Source: Limiplasma sp034927815
GTDB taxonomy: Bacteria; Bacillota; Clostridia; Christensenellales; Aristaeellaceae
Direction: 5' to 3'
Assembly: GCA_034927815.1 (NCBI GenBank)
Contig: JAYFPK010000016.1
Coordinates: 1-64,000, forward strand
DNA length: 64,000 nt
This document shows, piece by piece, positions 1 to 8,396 of the stretch. The position numbers were made by a program, and so were the translations under genes. Under the pieces are notes generated by a model that saw nothing but the letters and a program-made list of their open reading frames with translations, ran no database searches and was not told where the DNA came from. How positions within the stretch are numbered: the stretch's first letter is position 1; each line of letters opens with the position of its first letter.

Positions 1-1
1 C

Positions 2-172
2 GCCACCTTTGAGGAGGCCCTGGAGGACGCCAAGGGCAAGTACGTGGGGGAGAACCCCAACATCCTGGCGCTGCCTTTGACCTTCAAAACCACCAGCGTA
101 CACCTGTGCATGAAGGACCCCGGCCAGAACGGCGGCCCCGCGGAGATGGGCGGCCATCCCTGTTGCGGGTGA
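2..172 (+). CDS. C-terminal end of an unidentified protein (partial)
   Basis: An open frame runs in from the left edge and stops with TGA at 170-172, giving about 56 residues. The tail ends in CCG and contains the segment PNILALPLTFKTTSVHLCMK. I do not recognise it with certainty. The spacing of an acidic helix followed by a hydrophobic strand is vaguely like the C-terminus of nickel-dependent lactate racemase (LarA/DUF2088) proteins, but that is a guess. The gene begins outside the window, so neither its start nor its promoter can be judged. The following 256 bases separate it from nrdA and contain the nrd control region. Confidence 0.5.
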   Translation, partial: ATFEEALEDAKGKYVGENPNILALPLTFKTTSVHLCMKDPGQNGGPAEMGGHPCCG

Positions 173-336
173 TGGCCCACGGCTTTGCCGCCTCCCGTGT
201 TCCCTGGCCGCGCCGTTGCTTTCCCAGGAAGGCAGCGGCGCGGCTTTTTCAGGAAGCTTGCGCCTCCTTCCCGATGAAACCGCACCCCCGCCCCGCATAC
301 ATATGGTAGAGGGAAGGGGATGAAAAATGCAGAATC

Positions 337-352
337 ATACAATATATTGTCA
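337..352. promoter_or_regulatory. NrdR box upstream of nrdAB
   Basis: The 16-mer centres on ACAATATATTGT (339-350), a perfect 12-base palindrome matching the known NrdR box pattern (acaCwATATaTwGtgt-like). NrdR boxes normally occur as pairs about 31-32 bp apart. Three helical turns downstream (from 370) only a weak half-match, ACAAAA, is seen; it overlaps the -10 region. The position just upstream of the nrd promoter supports ATP/dATP-dependent repression by NrdR, whose gene is not in this window. Confidence 0.75.
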
Positions 353-379
353 TTTTAGGGTTTCAATGGACAAAAATGC

Positions 380-388
380 TGGTATAAT
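380..388 (+). promoter_or_regulatory. Extended -10 promoter of nrdAB
   Basis: TGGTATAAT at 380-388 is a consensus extended -10 (TGnTATAAT). No good -35 lies at the expected distance; the best candidate is TTTCAA at 361-366. That is typical of extended -10 promoters. Transcription would start near 395, about 34 bases before nrdA, and the NrdR box lies immediately upstream. Confidence 0.65.
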
Positions 389-428
389 AAAAGAAGGACC
401 CCATGAGCGGCAAAGGGAGTGAGAGGGC

Positions 429-2945
429 ATGTTCATCGTAAAGCGCAACGGCCTCCAGGCGCCCTACGATTCTTCGAAGATCATCCAGGCTATGGAAAGG
501 GCCTTTTTAAGCGTTGGGCAGGAGCCGGAAGCGGAGGCGTTGGCGGCGCTGCTTTCCGATGCCCAGGACCGCGTCCAAGGGGACGGCCCCGTATCGGTGG
601 AGGCCATCCAGGACGCGGTGGAGCAGGCGTTGATGGCCCGGGGATTTTACCCCGTAGCCAGAAGCTATATCCTCTACCGGGAAGGCCGGGCCAAAAACCG
701 CGCCGCGGCCCGGGAGATTGCCGCCGCCGTAGGGGCTCCGGACTTGGAGGAGTGCCTGGGCCGCATCACCAAGGACTTCCGGGAAGAGGAATACGGCCTG
801 GACAGGCTGGCGGCCAAGTACCAGTCCTTTGAGAAGGCGGACATGGAGGCGGACAAGAAGCTGGCGGCCCTCACCAAGGCCGCGGTAGAGCTCACCACCC
901 AGGAGGCCCCCCGGTGGGAATTCATCGCCGGGCGGCTGCGGGGGCTCCAGTTCCACCTTGGGCTGCATGCGGAGTTGAGCCGCCGGGGCATCTCGGGCTT
1001 TTACGAAAAGCTCCGCCACCTGACCCAGGAGGGGCTTTACGGCGCGTACATTCTGGAGAAGTACTCCAAGGAGGAGATCGAGGCTTGTGAAAAGTACCTG
1101 GACCCCTCCAGGGACGACCTTTTCACCTATTCCGGCCTGGACCTTTTGCTCAGCCGTTATGTGATCCGCACCCGGGGCCATGTGCCGCTGGAGTCGCCCC
1201 AGGAGATGTTCTTGGGCATCGCGCTGCACTTAGCCATGGAGGAAAAGAAGGACCGGCTCCAGTGGGTCAAAACCTTTTACGATTTGCTGAGCCGGCTGCA
1301 GCTCACCATGGCGACGCCTACGCTGTCCAACGCCAGAAAGCCCCTTCACCAGCTGTCCAGCTGCTTTATCGACACCGTGCCAGACAGTTTGGAGGGCATC
1401 TACCACAGCATTGACAGCTTTGCCAAGGTCAGCAAGTTCGGCGGCGGCATGGGGTTGTACTTTGGCAAGGTGCGGGCCACGGGCAGCGCCATCCGGGGCT
1501 TTGAGGGGGCCGCGGGGGGCGTGATCCGCTGGATCAAGCTGGTGAACGACACCTGCGTGGCGGTGGACCAGCTGGGGGTGCGCCAGGGCGCGGTGGCGGT
1601 ATACCTGGACGCATGGCACCGGGACCTGCCGGAGTTTTTGCAGCTGCGCACCAACAACGGCGACGACCGCATGAAGGCCCACGACGTCTTTCCCGGCGTA
1701 TGCTACCCGGACCTGTTCTGGAGGATGGCGAAGGAAAGCCTGGACCAGCCCTGGTATATGATGTGCCCTCACGATATCCTCACGGTGAAGGGCTATTCCC
1801 TGGAGGATTACCACGGCGAGGAGTGGGAACGCCGCTACCTGGACTGCGTGAAGGACAGCCGGGTGAAAAAGCGGGAGATTTCCCTCAAAGAGCTGGTGCG
1901 GCTGATTTTGAAGTCCGCCGTGGAAACCGGCACGCCCTTTGCCTTCAACCGGGACATTGTCAACCGCCTGAACCCCAATCCCCAGGCGGGCATGATCTAC
2001 TGCTCCAACCTGTGCACGGAGATCGCCCAGAACATGCGGGGGGCGGATTTCCTCAGCCGGGAGGTCCGGGAGGTGAACGGGGAGACGGTGGTGGTGACCA
2101 CCACCCGGCCCGGGGATTTCGTGGTGTGCAACCTGGCCAGCCTGTCCTTGGGCATGCTGCCCGTGGAGGATGACGAGGCCATGGGGAACGTGGTGCGCGC
2201 CGCCATGCGGGCCCTGGATAACGTCATCGACCTGAACTTCTACCCCGTGACCTATGCGGGCCTCACCAACCGCCGCTACCGGGCCGTGGGCCTGGGGGTA
2301 CACGGCTACCACCACATGCTGGCGAAGCGGGGCGTCCCCTGGGAGAGCGAAAAGCATTTGGCCTTTGTGGACGAGGTCTTTGAGAGGCTGAACTACTGGG
2401 CCATCTCCGCCAGCTCCGAAATCGCCGCCGAAAAGGGCAGCTATTCGCTCTTTGAGGGCAGCGATTGGCAAAGCGGCGCGTACTTTGAAAAGCGCGGCTA
2501 CGGAAGCGAAAAATGGCGCGCCCTGGCCGCCCGGGTGGCAAAGGACGGCCTGCGCAACGCCTACTTGCTGGCCATCGCCCCCACCAGCTCCACCAGCATT
2601 CTGGCGGGTACCACCGCCGGCATTGACCCGGTGATGAGCCGCTACTACCTGGAGGAGAAGAAGGGCGCTATTTTGCCCCGGGTGGCCCCGGAGCTTTCCA
2701 TGAAAACCTACTGGTTCTACAAGAGCGCCCACCTTATCGACCAGGCCTGGTCCGTGCGGGCCGCCGGGGTGCGCCAGCGGCATATTGACCAGTCCCAAAG
2801 CCTGAACCTGTACGTCACCAGCGAGCACACGCTGCGGCAGGTGCTGGAATTGTACCTGCTGGCCTGGGAGCAGGGGGTAAAGACGGTCTATTATGTCCGG
2901 GGCAAGGCGCTGGAAGTGGAAGCCTGTGAGAGCTGCGCCAACTGA
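429..2945 (+). CDS. nrdA: Ribonucleoside-diphosphate reductase, alpha (large) subunit, class I
   Basis: Reduces ribonucleoside diphosphates to deoxyribonucleotides together with NrdB. The 838-residue product starts with an ATP-cone allosteric domain (residues 1-90, MFIVKRNGLQAPYDSSK onward) that senses ATP/dATP. The catalytic barrel carries Cys312 in QLSSCF, the N-x-C-x-E triad Asn527-Cys529-Glu531 (SNLCTE), the radical-transfer tyrosine pair Tyr821/Tyr822 (TVYYVRG) and the C-terminal shuttle pair Cys833/Cys836 (CESC). All catalytic residues expected of an NrdA-type enzyme are present. The ATG at 429 is preceded by a purine-rich ribosome binding site. nrdB follows after 20 bases, so the two form one operon under the NrdR box. 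Confidence 0.96.
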   Translation: MFIVKRNGLQAPYDSSKIIQAMERAFLSVGQEPEAEALAALLSDAQDRVQGDGPVSVEAIQDAVEQALMARGFYPVARSYILYREGRAKNRAAAREIAAAVGAPDLEECLGRITKDFREEEYGLDRLAAKYQSFEKADMEADKKLAALTKAAVELTTQEAPRWEFIAGRLRGLQFHLGLHAELSRRGISGFYEKLRHLTQEGLYGAYILEKYSKEEIEACEKYLDPSRDDLFTYSGLDLLLSRYVIRTRGHVPLESPQEMFLGIALHLAMEEKKDRLQWVKTFYDLLSRLQLTMATPTLSNARKPLHQLSSCFIDTVPDSLEGIYHSIDSFAKVSKFGGGMGLYFGKVRATGSAIRGFEGAAGGVIRWIKLVNDTCVAVDQLGVRQGAVAVYLDAWHRDLPEFLQLRTNNGDDRMKAHDVFPGVCYPDLFWRMAKESLDQPWYMMCPHDILTVKGYSLEDYHGEEWERRYLDCVKDSRVKKREISLKELVRLILKSAVETGTPFAFNRDIVNRLNPNPQAGMIYCSNLCTEIAQNMRGADFLSREVREVNGETVVVTTTRPGDFVVCNLASLSLGMLPVEDDEAMGNVVRAAMRALDNVIDLNFYPVTYAGLTNRRYRAVGLGVHGYHHMLAKRGVPWESEKHLAFVDEVFERLNYWAISASSEIAAEKGSYSLFEGSDWQSGAYFEKRGYGSEKWRALAARVAKDGLRNAYLLAIAPTSSTSILAGTTAGIDPVMSRYYLEEKKGAILPRVAPELSMKTYWFYKSAHLIDQAWSVRAAGVRQRHIDQSQSLNLYVTSEHTLRQVLELYLLAWEQGVKTVYYVRGKALEVEACESCAN

Positions 2946-2965
2946 CGAAGAATGGAGGGGACCCC

Positions 2966-4009
2966 ATGGCCCAACTGGAGCGGAAGCCGCTGTTCAACCC
3001 CAACGGGGACAGCGAGGTGCGCCTTCGCCGCATGATCGGCGGCAATACCACCAACCTCAACGACTTCAATAACCTCAAATACCCCTGGGTCAGCGATTGG
3101 TACCGCCAGGCCATGAACAACTTCTGGATTCCGGAGGAAATCAACCTGACCCAGGACGTGAAGGACTACCCCAAGCTAGAGGCGGCGGAGCGCCAGGCCT
3201 ACGACAAGATTCTGAGCTTTTTGGTGTTCCTGGATTCCATCCAGACCGCCAACTTGCCCTCTGTGGGGGAATACATTACCGCCAACGAGGTCAACTTGTG
3301 CCTCACCATCCAGAGCTTTCAGGAGTGCGTGCACAGCCAGAGCTACAGCTACATGCTGGACACCATCTGCAACCCCCAGGAGCGGGACGCCATCCTCTAC
3401 CAATGGAAGACCGACGAGCGCCTCCTGGCCCGGAACACCTTCATCGGGGATTTGTACAATGCCTTCCAACAGGACAAGGACGAGTTCACCTTCCTGAAGG
3501 TGCTGGTAGCCAACTACATCCTGGAGGGCGTGTATTTCTACAGCGGCTTCATGTTCTTCTACAACCTGGGAAGAAACGGCAAGATGCCCGGCTCGGTCCA
3601 GGAGATCCGCTACATCAACCGGGATGAAAACACCCACCTGTGGCTTTTCCGCAACATCCTTCAGGAACTCCAGCGGGAAAAGCCGGAGCTGTTCACCCCG
3701 GAGCGGGTGGAGATCCTCCGGGAGATGATCCGGGAGGGGATCCGGCAGGAGATCGCCTGGGGCGAGTATGTGATCGGCGATCAGATCCAGGGGCTCACAG
3801 GGGGCATGGTGCGGGACTACATCCAGTACCTGGGCAACCTGCGCTGCACTTCTTTGGGCTTTGCGCCGCTGTTTGAGGGCTGCGACCGGGAGCCGGAGAG
3901 CATGACCTGGGTGAGCCAGTACGCCAATGCCAATTTGGTAAAGACGGACTTCTTTGAGGCCAAGAGCACCGCCTACGCCAAGAGCACCGCCATGGTGGAC
4001 GATCTGTAA
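2966..4009 (+). CDS. nrdB: Ribonucleoside-diphosphate reductase, beta subunit (R2)
   Basis: Supplies the tyrosyl radical and diiron centre for NrdA. In the 347 residues the metal ligands can be read as Asp90, Glu120, His123, Glu187, Glu221 and His224. The radical tyrosine is Tyr127 in ECVHSQSY, with the same spacing as E. coli Glu115-His118-Tyr122. This is therefore a tyrosyl-radical class Ia type rather than a class Ic variant lacking tyrosine. The ATG at 2966 follows GGAGGGGACC, and the gene lies 20 bases after nrdA. A strong terminator follows at 4059-4091. Confidence 0.96.
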   Translation: MAQLERKPLFNPNGDSEVRLRRMIGGNTTNLNDFNNLKYPWVSDWYRQAMNNFWIPEEINLTQDVKDYPKLEAAERQAYDKILSFLVFLDSIQTANLPSVGEYITANEVNLCLTIQSFQECVHSQSYSYMLDTICNPQERDAILYQWKTDERLLARNTFIGDLYNAFQQDKDEFTFLKVLVANYILEGVYFYSGFMFFYNLGRNGKMPGSVQEIRYINRDENTHLWLFRNILQELQREKPELFTPERVEILREMIREGIRQEIAWGEYVIGDQIQGLTGGMVRDYIQYLGNLRCTSLGFAPLFEGCDREPESMTWVSQYANANLVKTDFFEAKSTAYAKSTAMVDDL

Positions 4010-4058
4010 GCCCCAAAGGAATATAGATATGCAAGCGCCGGCGGGGAGATACGCCGCG

Positions 4059-4091
4059 GGCTGTTGGCATGGCGGGCCAACGGCCTTTTTT
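4059..4091 (+). terminator. Rho-independent terminator of nrdAB
   Basis: GGCTGTTGGC (4059-4068) pairs with GCCAACGGCC (4076-4085), giving a 10-bp stem with one U-G wobble and a 7-base loop, followed directly by six T (4086-4091). It sits about 50 bases after the nrdB stop. From here to 4266 I see no gene; an open 62-codon frame across this terminator is not credible. Confidence 0.85.
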
Positions 4092-4266
4092 GATCCAAAA
4101 GAGGGGAAGAGAACGGGCGGCAAAAGGCCCTGGAGCGCCTGCGAAACTGCCGGTCCGCAGAAAAGCGGACTCCAAACAAAAATTGTCAAATTGGGCGAAA
4201 GGGTTGACGTATCAGCAATGGAAAGAACAAAAAATGTTCAAAAATGAGAAGGGATGATAAAAATAG

Positions 4267-4316
4267 TTGACAACTCCTCTGGGTTGTGTTACTCTATGCG
4301 TGACAGAACGCGTTCT
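4267..4316 (+). promoter_or_regulatory. Sigma-A promoter and palindromic operator of the ChvE-type sugar operon
   Basis: TTGACA at 4267-4272, a 17-base spacer and TACTCT at 4290-4295 make a near-consensus promoter. AGAACGCGTTCT at 4305-4316 is a perfect 12-base palindrome sitting just after the predicted start (about 4302), ideally placed to block transcription. Inside the spacer, ACAAC (4270-4274) and GGTTGT (4282-4287) form a second inverted repeat. The same GGTTGT element recurs in the deoR promoter at 13393, so the DeoR protein encoded at the operon end may bind here (inference). Confidence 0.7.
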
Positions 4317-4371
4317 AAAACTGACAGGGAAAACAAAGGTTGCATTGGTGAAAAATGAAGGAGGCTATTTC

Positions 4372-5460
4372 ATGAAAAAGTGGACCGCTTTGTTTCTGGC
4401 GCTCGTTCTTTGCTTGTCCTTGGTAGGCGCCGCCATGGCCGAGGGCGTTCAAGTGGGCATCGTTTTGCCCACCAAGGACGAGCCCCGTTGGATTCAGGAC
4501 CAGACCCGCTTTGAAGCCATCCTGGGGGAAGCCGGCTTCACGTACAAAATCCTCTTTAGCCAGGGCTCTCCCGCCACGGAGAAGAGTAATGTGGAAGCGT
4601 TGGTTTCCGAGGGCATCCAAGTGCTGATCATCTGCCCCCATGACACGGCAGCCGTGGCCTCCACCATCGATATGGCCGCCGCCGCGGGCGTTCAGGTCAT
4701 CGGCTATGACCGCCTCATCGTGGGAACGGCGGGCGTTGGCTACAACGTCGGCTTTGACAGCAAGTCCGTGGGCGTGGCCCAGGGGCAATACCTGATCGAC
4801 AACGCCACCGGAACCGGCAACCCCCTGTACCTGTATGCGGGCGCGATCTCCGATGAAAACGCGTTTGTGTTCTTTGATGGCGCTTGGAGCGTTCTGCAGC
4901 CCAAGATTGCCGACGGCACCTTTGTGATCAAGAATTCCTCCGAAGCCGTGAAGGTGCAGGACAAGGCGGAACTGACCCGCGATGAGCTGGCCGCCATTTT
5001 GGGGCAAATCACCACGGATTGGGATTTCAACGTCGCCAAATCCAAGGCCCAGGCGCACCTGACCATGGTGGGCGCCGAGGACAAGGGCAATGTGTTTATC
5101 CTGGCTCCCAATGACGGCACCGCCCGGTCCATCGCCGACGCCTTCGCCGCCGACAAGGATGTGACCAGCTACTTCGTCACCGGCCAGGACGCCGAAATCG
5201 CTTCCATTCAGTACATCATCGATGGCAAGCAGTCCATGACCGTTTTGAAGGACACCCGCTTCCTGACCGAAGCCGCGGTGGCAATGGCCAAGGAGATCAT
5301 CGAGGGCAAAACCGTCACCACCAACAGCGTCTACGACAACGGCGCCAAGGAAGTTCCCATGAACCAGCTGCAAGTGCTGACCGTGACCAAGGACACCGTG
5401 AAGGAATACATCATCGATTCCGGGTACTATGATGCGTCCCAGTTTACGGGCCTCGAATAA
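4372..5460 (+). CDS. ChvE-family sugar-binding lipoprotein-like/secreted ABC component
   Basis: Extracellular sugar-binding protein for the ATPase and permease that follow. I place the start at ATG 4372, seven bases after AAGGAGG (4358-4364), giving 362 residues; longer upstream readings would bury the signal peptide. Residues 1-23 form a signal sequence (MKKWTALFLALVLCLSLVG, then AAMA before EG). The mature protein has the periplasmic-binding-protein type I fold: VGIVLPTKDEPRWIQDQ, then NVEALVSEGIQVLIICPHD. It resembles ChvE/multiple-monosaccharide-binding proteins partnered with GguA/GguB. There is no lipobox cysteine, so anchoring in a Gram-positive envelope is unclear. The ligand cannot be read from sequence; the co-transcribed NanE-like and ROK kinase genes suggest a hexose or amino sugar. 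Confidence 0.88.
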   Translation: MKKWTALFLALVLCLSLVGAAMAEGVQVGIVLPTKDEPRWIQDQTRFEAILGEAGFTYKILFSQGSPATEKSNVEALVSEGIQVLIICPHDTAAVASTIDMAAAAGVQVIGYDRLIVGTAGVGYNVGFDSKSVGVAQGQYLIDNATGTGNPLYLYAGAISDENAFVFFDGAWSVLQPKIADGTFVIKNSSEAVKVQDKAELTRDELAAILGQITTDWDFNVAKSKAQAHLTMVGAEDKGNVFILAPNDGTARSIADAFAADKDVTSYFVTGQDAEIASIQYIIDGKQSMTVLKDTRFLTEAAVAMAKEIIEGKTVTTNSVYDNGAKEVPMNQLQVLTVTKDTVKEYIIDSGYYDASQFTGLE

Positions 5461-5529
5461 GCTTTCCTCTGCGGCAATAGAGTTTTCCTGTACAGGTGGC
5501 CGCTAGGGCCATAGGCCAAATGGAAAGAC

Positions 5530-5608
5530 GGAACCATCCCCCGGGATGTTTCCATTGCCAAAGCGGCAAACAAGGCGCAAGGGGCTAGCCGATTAGCCCC
5601 TTGCGCCT
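5530..5608 (+). repeat. Three intercistronic hairpins after the binding-protein gene
   Basis: The 166-base gap before the ATPase gene holds an 11-bp stem with one mismatch (5530-5540/5543-5553), a small stem TTGCC/GGCAA (5555-5569) and a perfect 15-bp stem (5573-5587 with 5594-5608, loop GCCGAT). None is followed by a T tract. Such structures after binding-protein genes commonly protect the upstream mRNA or partly attenuate read-through, keeping the binding protein in excess over the membrane components. Confidence 0.7.
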
Positions 5609-5626
5609 CGACTAGGGAGGAATAGC

Positions 5627-7168
5627 ATGGGCGAATACGTGCTGGAAATGCGGAACATTACCAAGTGCTTTCCGGGTGTGATGGCGCTGGACAATGTCAG
5701 CTTCCGGGTGAAGCGCGGAGAGGTTCATTGCCTGGTGGGGGAAAACGGGGCCGGGAAGTCCACGCTGATCAAGGTGCTCTCCGGCGTGTACCCCTACGGG
5801 AGCTATGAGGGAGACATTGTCATCCATGATGCCGTGCAGAAGTTCCACACCATTTCCGACAGTGAAAAAATGGGGATCGCCATCATTTATCAGGAGCTGG
5901 CGCTGATCCCTGAGTTAAGCATTTACGAAAATATCTTCTTTGGCAATGAAATCATGCGGGGCAGGAGCATTGACTGGAACGAGACCATCGTCCGGGCCAA
6001 GGCGCTCATGGACCGGGTCGGGCTGAAAGCCGATCCTTCCACCCCGGTAAAAATGCTGGGCATCGGCAAGCAGCAGCTGGTGGAGATCGCCAAGGCCCTG
6101 AGCAAAAACGCAGAGATCCTGATTTTTGACGAGCCCACGGCGTCGCTGAACGAGTCCGACAGCCAAAACCTTTTGTCCCTGATTCGGGAGCTCCGCTGCA
6201 GCGGCGTAACCTGCATCATGATCTCCCACAAGCTCAAGGAGATCATCTCCATCGCGGATACCATCACCGTGCTGCGGGACGGAAAAAGCATCTGCTCCAT
6301 GGACGTGGCGCTCCATCATCCCTGCGAGGGGGATATCATCCACAACATGGTGGGGCGGGAGCTGGCGGACATTTATCCCAAGCGCAAGGGCGTGCACATC
6401 GGGGATGTGTGCTTTGAAATCCGCAACTGGACCGCCGTGGACAAGAAGAAGGACCGGGTGATTTTGGACGACGTCCACCTCAACGTCCGCCGGGGCGAAA
6501 TTGTGGGCTTGCAAGGGCTCATGGGGGCCGGGCGCACGGAGCTGGCCCTGAGCATCTTCGGCAACACCCCCGGGTATAAAATCGTCTCCGGCGAGATTTT
6601 GCTGGAAGGGAAGCCCGTGGACACCCGCTCCCCCAGCTCGGTCATCGACGCGGGCATCGCCTACGTCACGGAGGACCGCAAGGGGAACGGGCTGGTGCTC
6701 ATGCAAAGCATACGCTATAATATTACCCTGGCAAACTTATCCGCGCTGTGCCCGGGGCTCGCCATCGAGCAGAACAAGGAAATCCAGATCGCGGACGAGT
6801 TCAAGCAGGCCATCAACATCAAGGCCCCCTCCGTGGAGCAAAAGCTGAGCAACCTCAGCGGCGGCAACCAGCAAAAGGTGCAGCTAGCGAAATGGATGTA
6901 CCTAAAGCCCAAGCTGCTCATTCTGGACGAACCCACCCGGGGCATCGACGTGGGGGCGAAGCACGAGATCTACACGCTGATGAACACCCTGGTGGAGCAG
7001 GGCATGAGCATCATCATGATCTCCTCCGAATTGCCGGAGGTGCTGGGGATGTCAGACCGCATCTATGTGATGTCCCAGGGCAAGATCACGGGTGAGTTCA
7101 TCACCTCGGAAACAACCGAAGAGATCATCATGACCCATGCGGTTCAGACGAAGGAGGCTTCCTCATGA
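5627..7168 (+). CDS. Sugar ABC transporter, two-domain ATPase (GguA/XylG/MmsA type)
   Basis: Energises uptake of the sugar bound by the upstream protein. The 513 residues hold two nucleotide-binding domains, the CUT2 arrangement. The first has Walker A GENGAGKST (residues 38-46) and Walker B ILIFDEPTAS. The second has the usual degenerate P-loop GLMGAGRTEL, signature LSGGNQQKVQLAKWM and Walker B LLILDEPTRGIDVG. The start at 5627 follows GGGAGGAATAGC. The stop overlaps the permease start as ATGA, implying translational coupling. Confidence 0.93.
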   Translation: MGEYVLEMRNITKCFPGVMALDNVSFRVKRGEVHCLVGENGAGKSTLIKVLSGVYPYGSYEGDIVIHDAVQKFHTISDSEKMGIAIIYQELALIPELSIYENIFFGNEIMRGRSIDWNETIVRAKALMDRVGLKADPSTPVKMLGIGKQQLVEIAKALSKNAEILIFDEPTASLNESDSQNLLSLIRELRCSGVTCIMISHKLKEIISIADTITVLRDGKSICSMDVALHHPCEGDIIHNMVGRELADIYPKRKGVHIGDVCFEIRNWTAVDKKKDRVILDDVHLNVRRGEIVGLQGLMGAGRTELALSIFGNTPGYKIVSGEILLEGKPVDTRSPSSVIDAGIAYVTEDRKGNGLVLMQSIRYNITLANLSALCPGLAIEQNKEIQIADEFKQAINIKAPSVEQKLSNLSGGNQQKVQLAKWMYLKPKLLILDEPTRGIDVGAKHEIYTLMNTLVEQGMSIIMISSELPEVLGMSDRIYVMSQGKITGEFITSETTEEIIMTHAVQTKEASS

Positions 7169-8373
7169 GCGAGCTGGCTCAACGGCAGGAGACGAAGGAC
7201 CGGTCCTTGCTTGGCGAAGTGAAAACCATGGCCCGGAGCAACATCCAGCAATACGCCATGTACTTGGTGCTGGTCATCATCATTTCGATGTTCACCATCC
7301 TCACCAAGGGCGGGTTTTTGCGGCCCGGCAACATCGTGAACCTCATCAACCAGGTGGGGTACGTGGCCGTTTTGGCCATCGGCATGACGCTGATCCTCAT
7401 CATCCGCCATATCGACCTCTCCGTAGGGTATGTGGCGGGGTTCATTGGGGCCATTGTCGCCATCATGCTGAAAAGCGGAACCAACGTGTGGGTGGCGATG
7501 CTCACGGGACTGGCCATTGGTGCTTTGATCGGCCTGTACCAGGGCACGCTGATCGCCTATGTGGGGGTGCCCGCCTTTGTTACCACCCTTGCGGGCATGT
7601 TTATTTTCCGGGGGCTGCTGCTGATGACGCTCCAATCCACCGGAACCATCATCACCTCGGATCCCATCTTCAACGCCATGTCCAACGGCACCGTCCCGGA
7701 TTTTTTCAAGGGGACGGACCTGAACCTCCTCACGCTGCTGCTGGGGGCCCTGGCGGTGGTGTGCGTGGTGGCCATTCAGCTTCGCAGCCGCAGGCACAGG
7801 CAGAAGTACCACTTCAAGGTGGTGTCCGCCCCTATGATGTGGGCCGGTATCGCCCTGGCCGCCGCGGTGATTTTGGTGCTCACCTGGGTGCTGGCCAATT
7901 ACACCGGGCTTCCCATTACGGCGGTGATCGTGCTGGCTATTTTGCTGCTGTACAATTACACGCTGAACAAGACCAAAATCGGGCGGTATATCTACGGCAT
8001 CGGCGGCAACCCGGAAGCCAGCCTTCTTTCCGGCGTGAATGTGAAAAAGGTGACCTTGCTTTGCTTTGTTTCCATGAGCACCTTGGCCGCCCTGGCGGGA
8101 ATGCTCTATACCTCCCGCCTCACCTCCGCCACCCCGGCCGCGGGCGTGGGCTTTGAAATGGAGGCCATCGCCTCCTGCTATATCGGCGGCGTGGCGGTTT
8201 CCGGCGGCAAAGGGCGGGTGACCAACACCTTGGTAGGCGCGCTGATCATGGCTTCCCTCACCAACGGCATGAACTTGCTGTATGTGGACGCGGCGTTCCA
8301 GTACATCGTCAAGGGCGCCATCTTCATCATCGCCGTGGCCTTTGACGTCATCAGCCAGAAGAACACAAAGTAA
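7165..8373 (+). CDS. Sugar ABC transporter permease (GguB/XylH type)
   Basis: Membrane component of the same CUT2 importer. At 402 residues it is longer than RbsC-type permeases and matches the XylH/GguB class, with many hydrophobic segments beginning near residue 30. The conserved GGxAVSGGKG-type loop appears as YIGGVAVSGGKGR, typical of this permease family. It overlaps the ATPase gene by four bases (ATGA) and precedes the epimerase gene by 23 bases, so transport and metabolism are co-transcribed. Confidence 0.92.
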   Translation: MSELAQRQETKDRSLLGEVKTMARSNIQQYAMYLVLVIIISMFTILTKGGFLRPGNIVNLINQVGYVAVLAIGMTLILIIRHIDLSVGYVAGFIGAIVAIMLKSGTNVWVAMLTGLAIGALIGLYQGTLIAYVGVPAFVTTLAGMFIFRGLLLMTLQSTGTIITSDPIFNAMSNGTVPDFFKGTDLNLLTLLLGALAVVCVVAIQLRSRRHRQKYHFKVVSAPMMWAGIALAAAVILVLTWVLANYTGLPITAVIVLAILLLYNYTLNKTKIGRYIYGIGGNPEASLLSGVNVKKVTLLCFVSMSTLAALAGMLYTSRLTSATPAAGVGFEMEAIASCYIGGVAVSGGKGRVTNTLVGALIMASLTNGMNLLYVDAAFQYIVKGAIFIIAVAFDVISQKNTK

Positions 8374-8396
8374 GCGCAGGAAGGAAACTTGCAGAC

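Noticed and set aside
370..383. Second NrdR box
   Set aside because: Only ACAA and scattered positions match; not enough to call a separate site.
507..1229. Long minus-strand and other-frame open frames inside nrdA, nrdB and most other genes
   Set aside because: Shadows produced by high GC content; their sequences are Arg/Pro/Gly-rich, without family motifs, and lie opposite well-supported genes.
4069..4257. 62-codon open frame after nrdB
   Set aside because: It overlaps the nrdAB terminator and lacks a ribosome binding site and recognisable composition.
4267..4371. Longer start for the ChvE-like protein
   Set aside because: It would place 35 residues before an obvious signal peptide and begins within the promoter; ATG 4372 has a perfect RBS.
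5573..5608. Rho-independent terminator between ChvE-like and ATPase genes
   Set aside because: No T tract follows the stem, and the downstream genes clearly belong to the same transport system.
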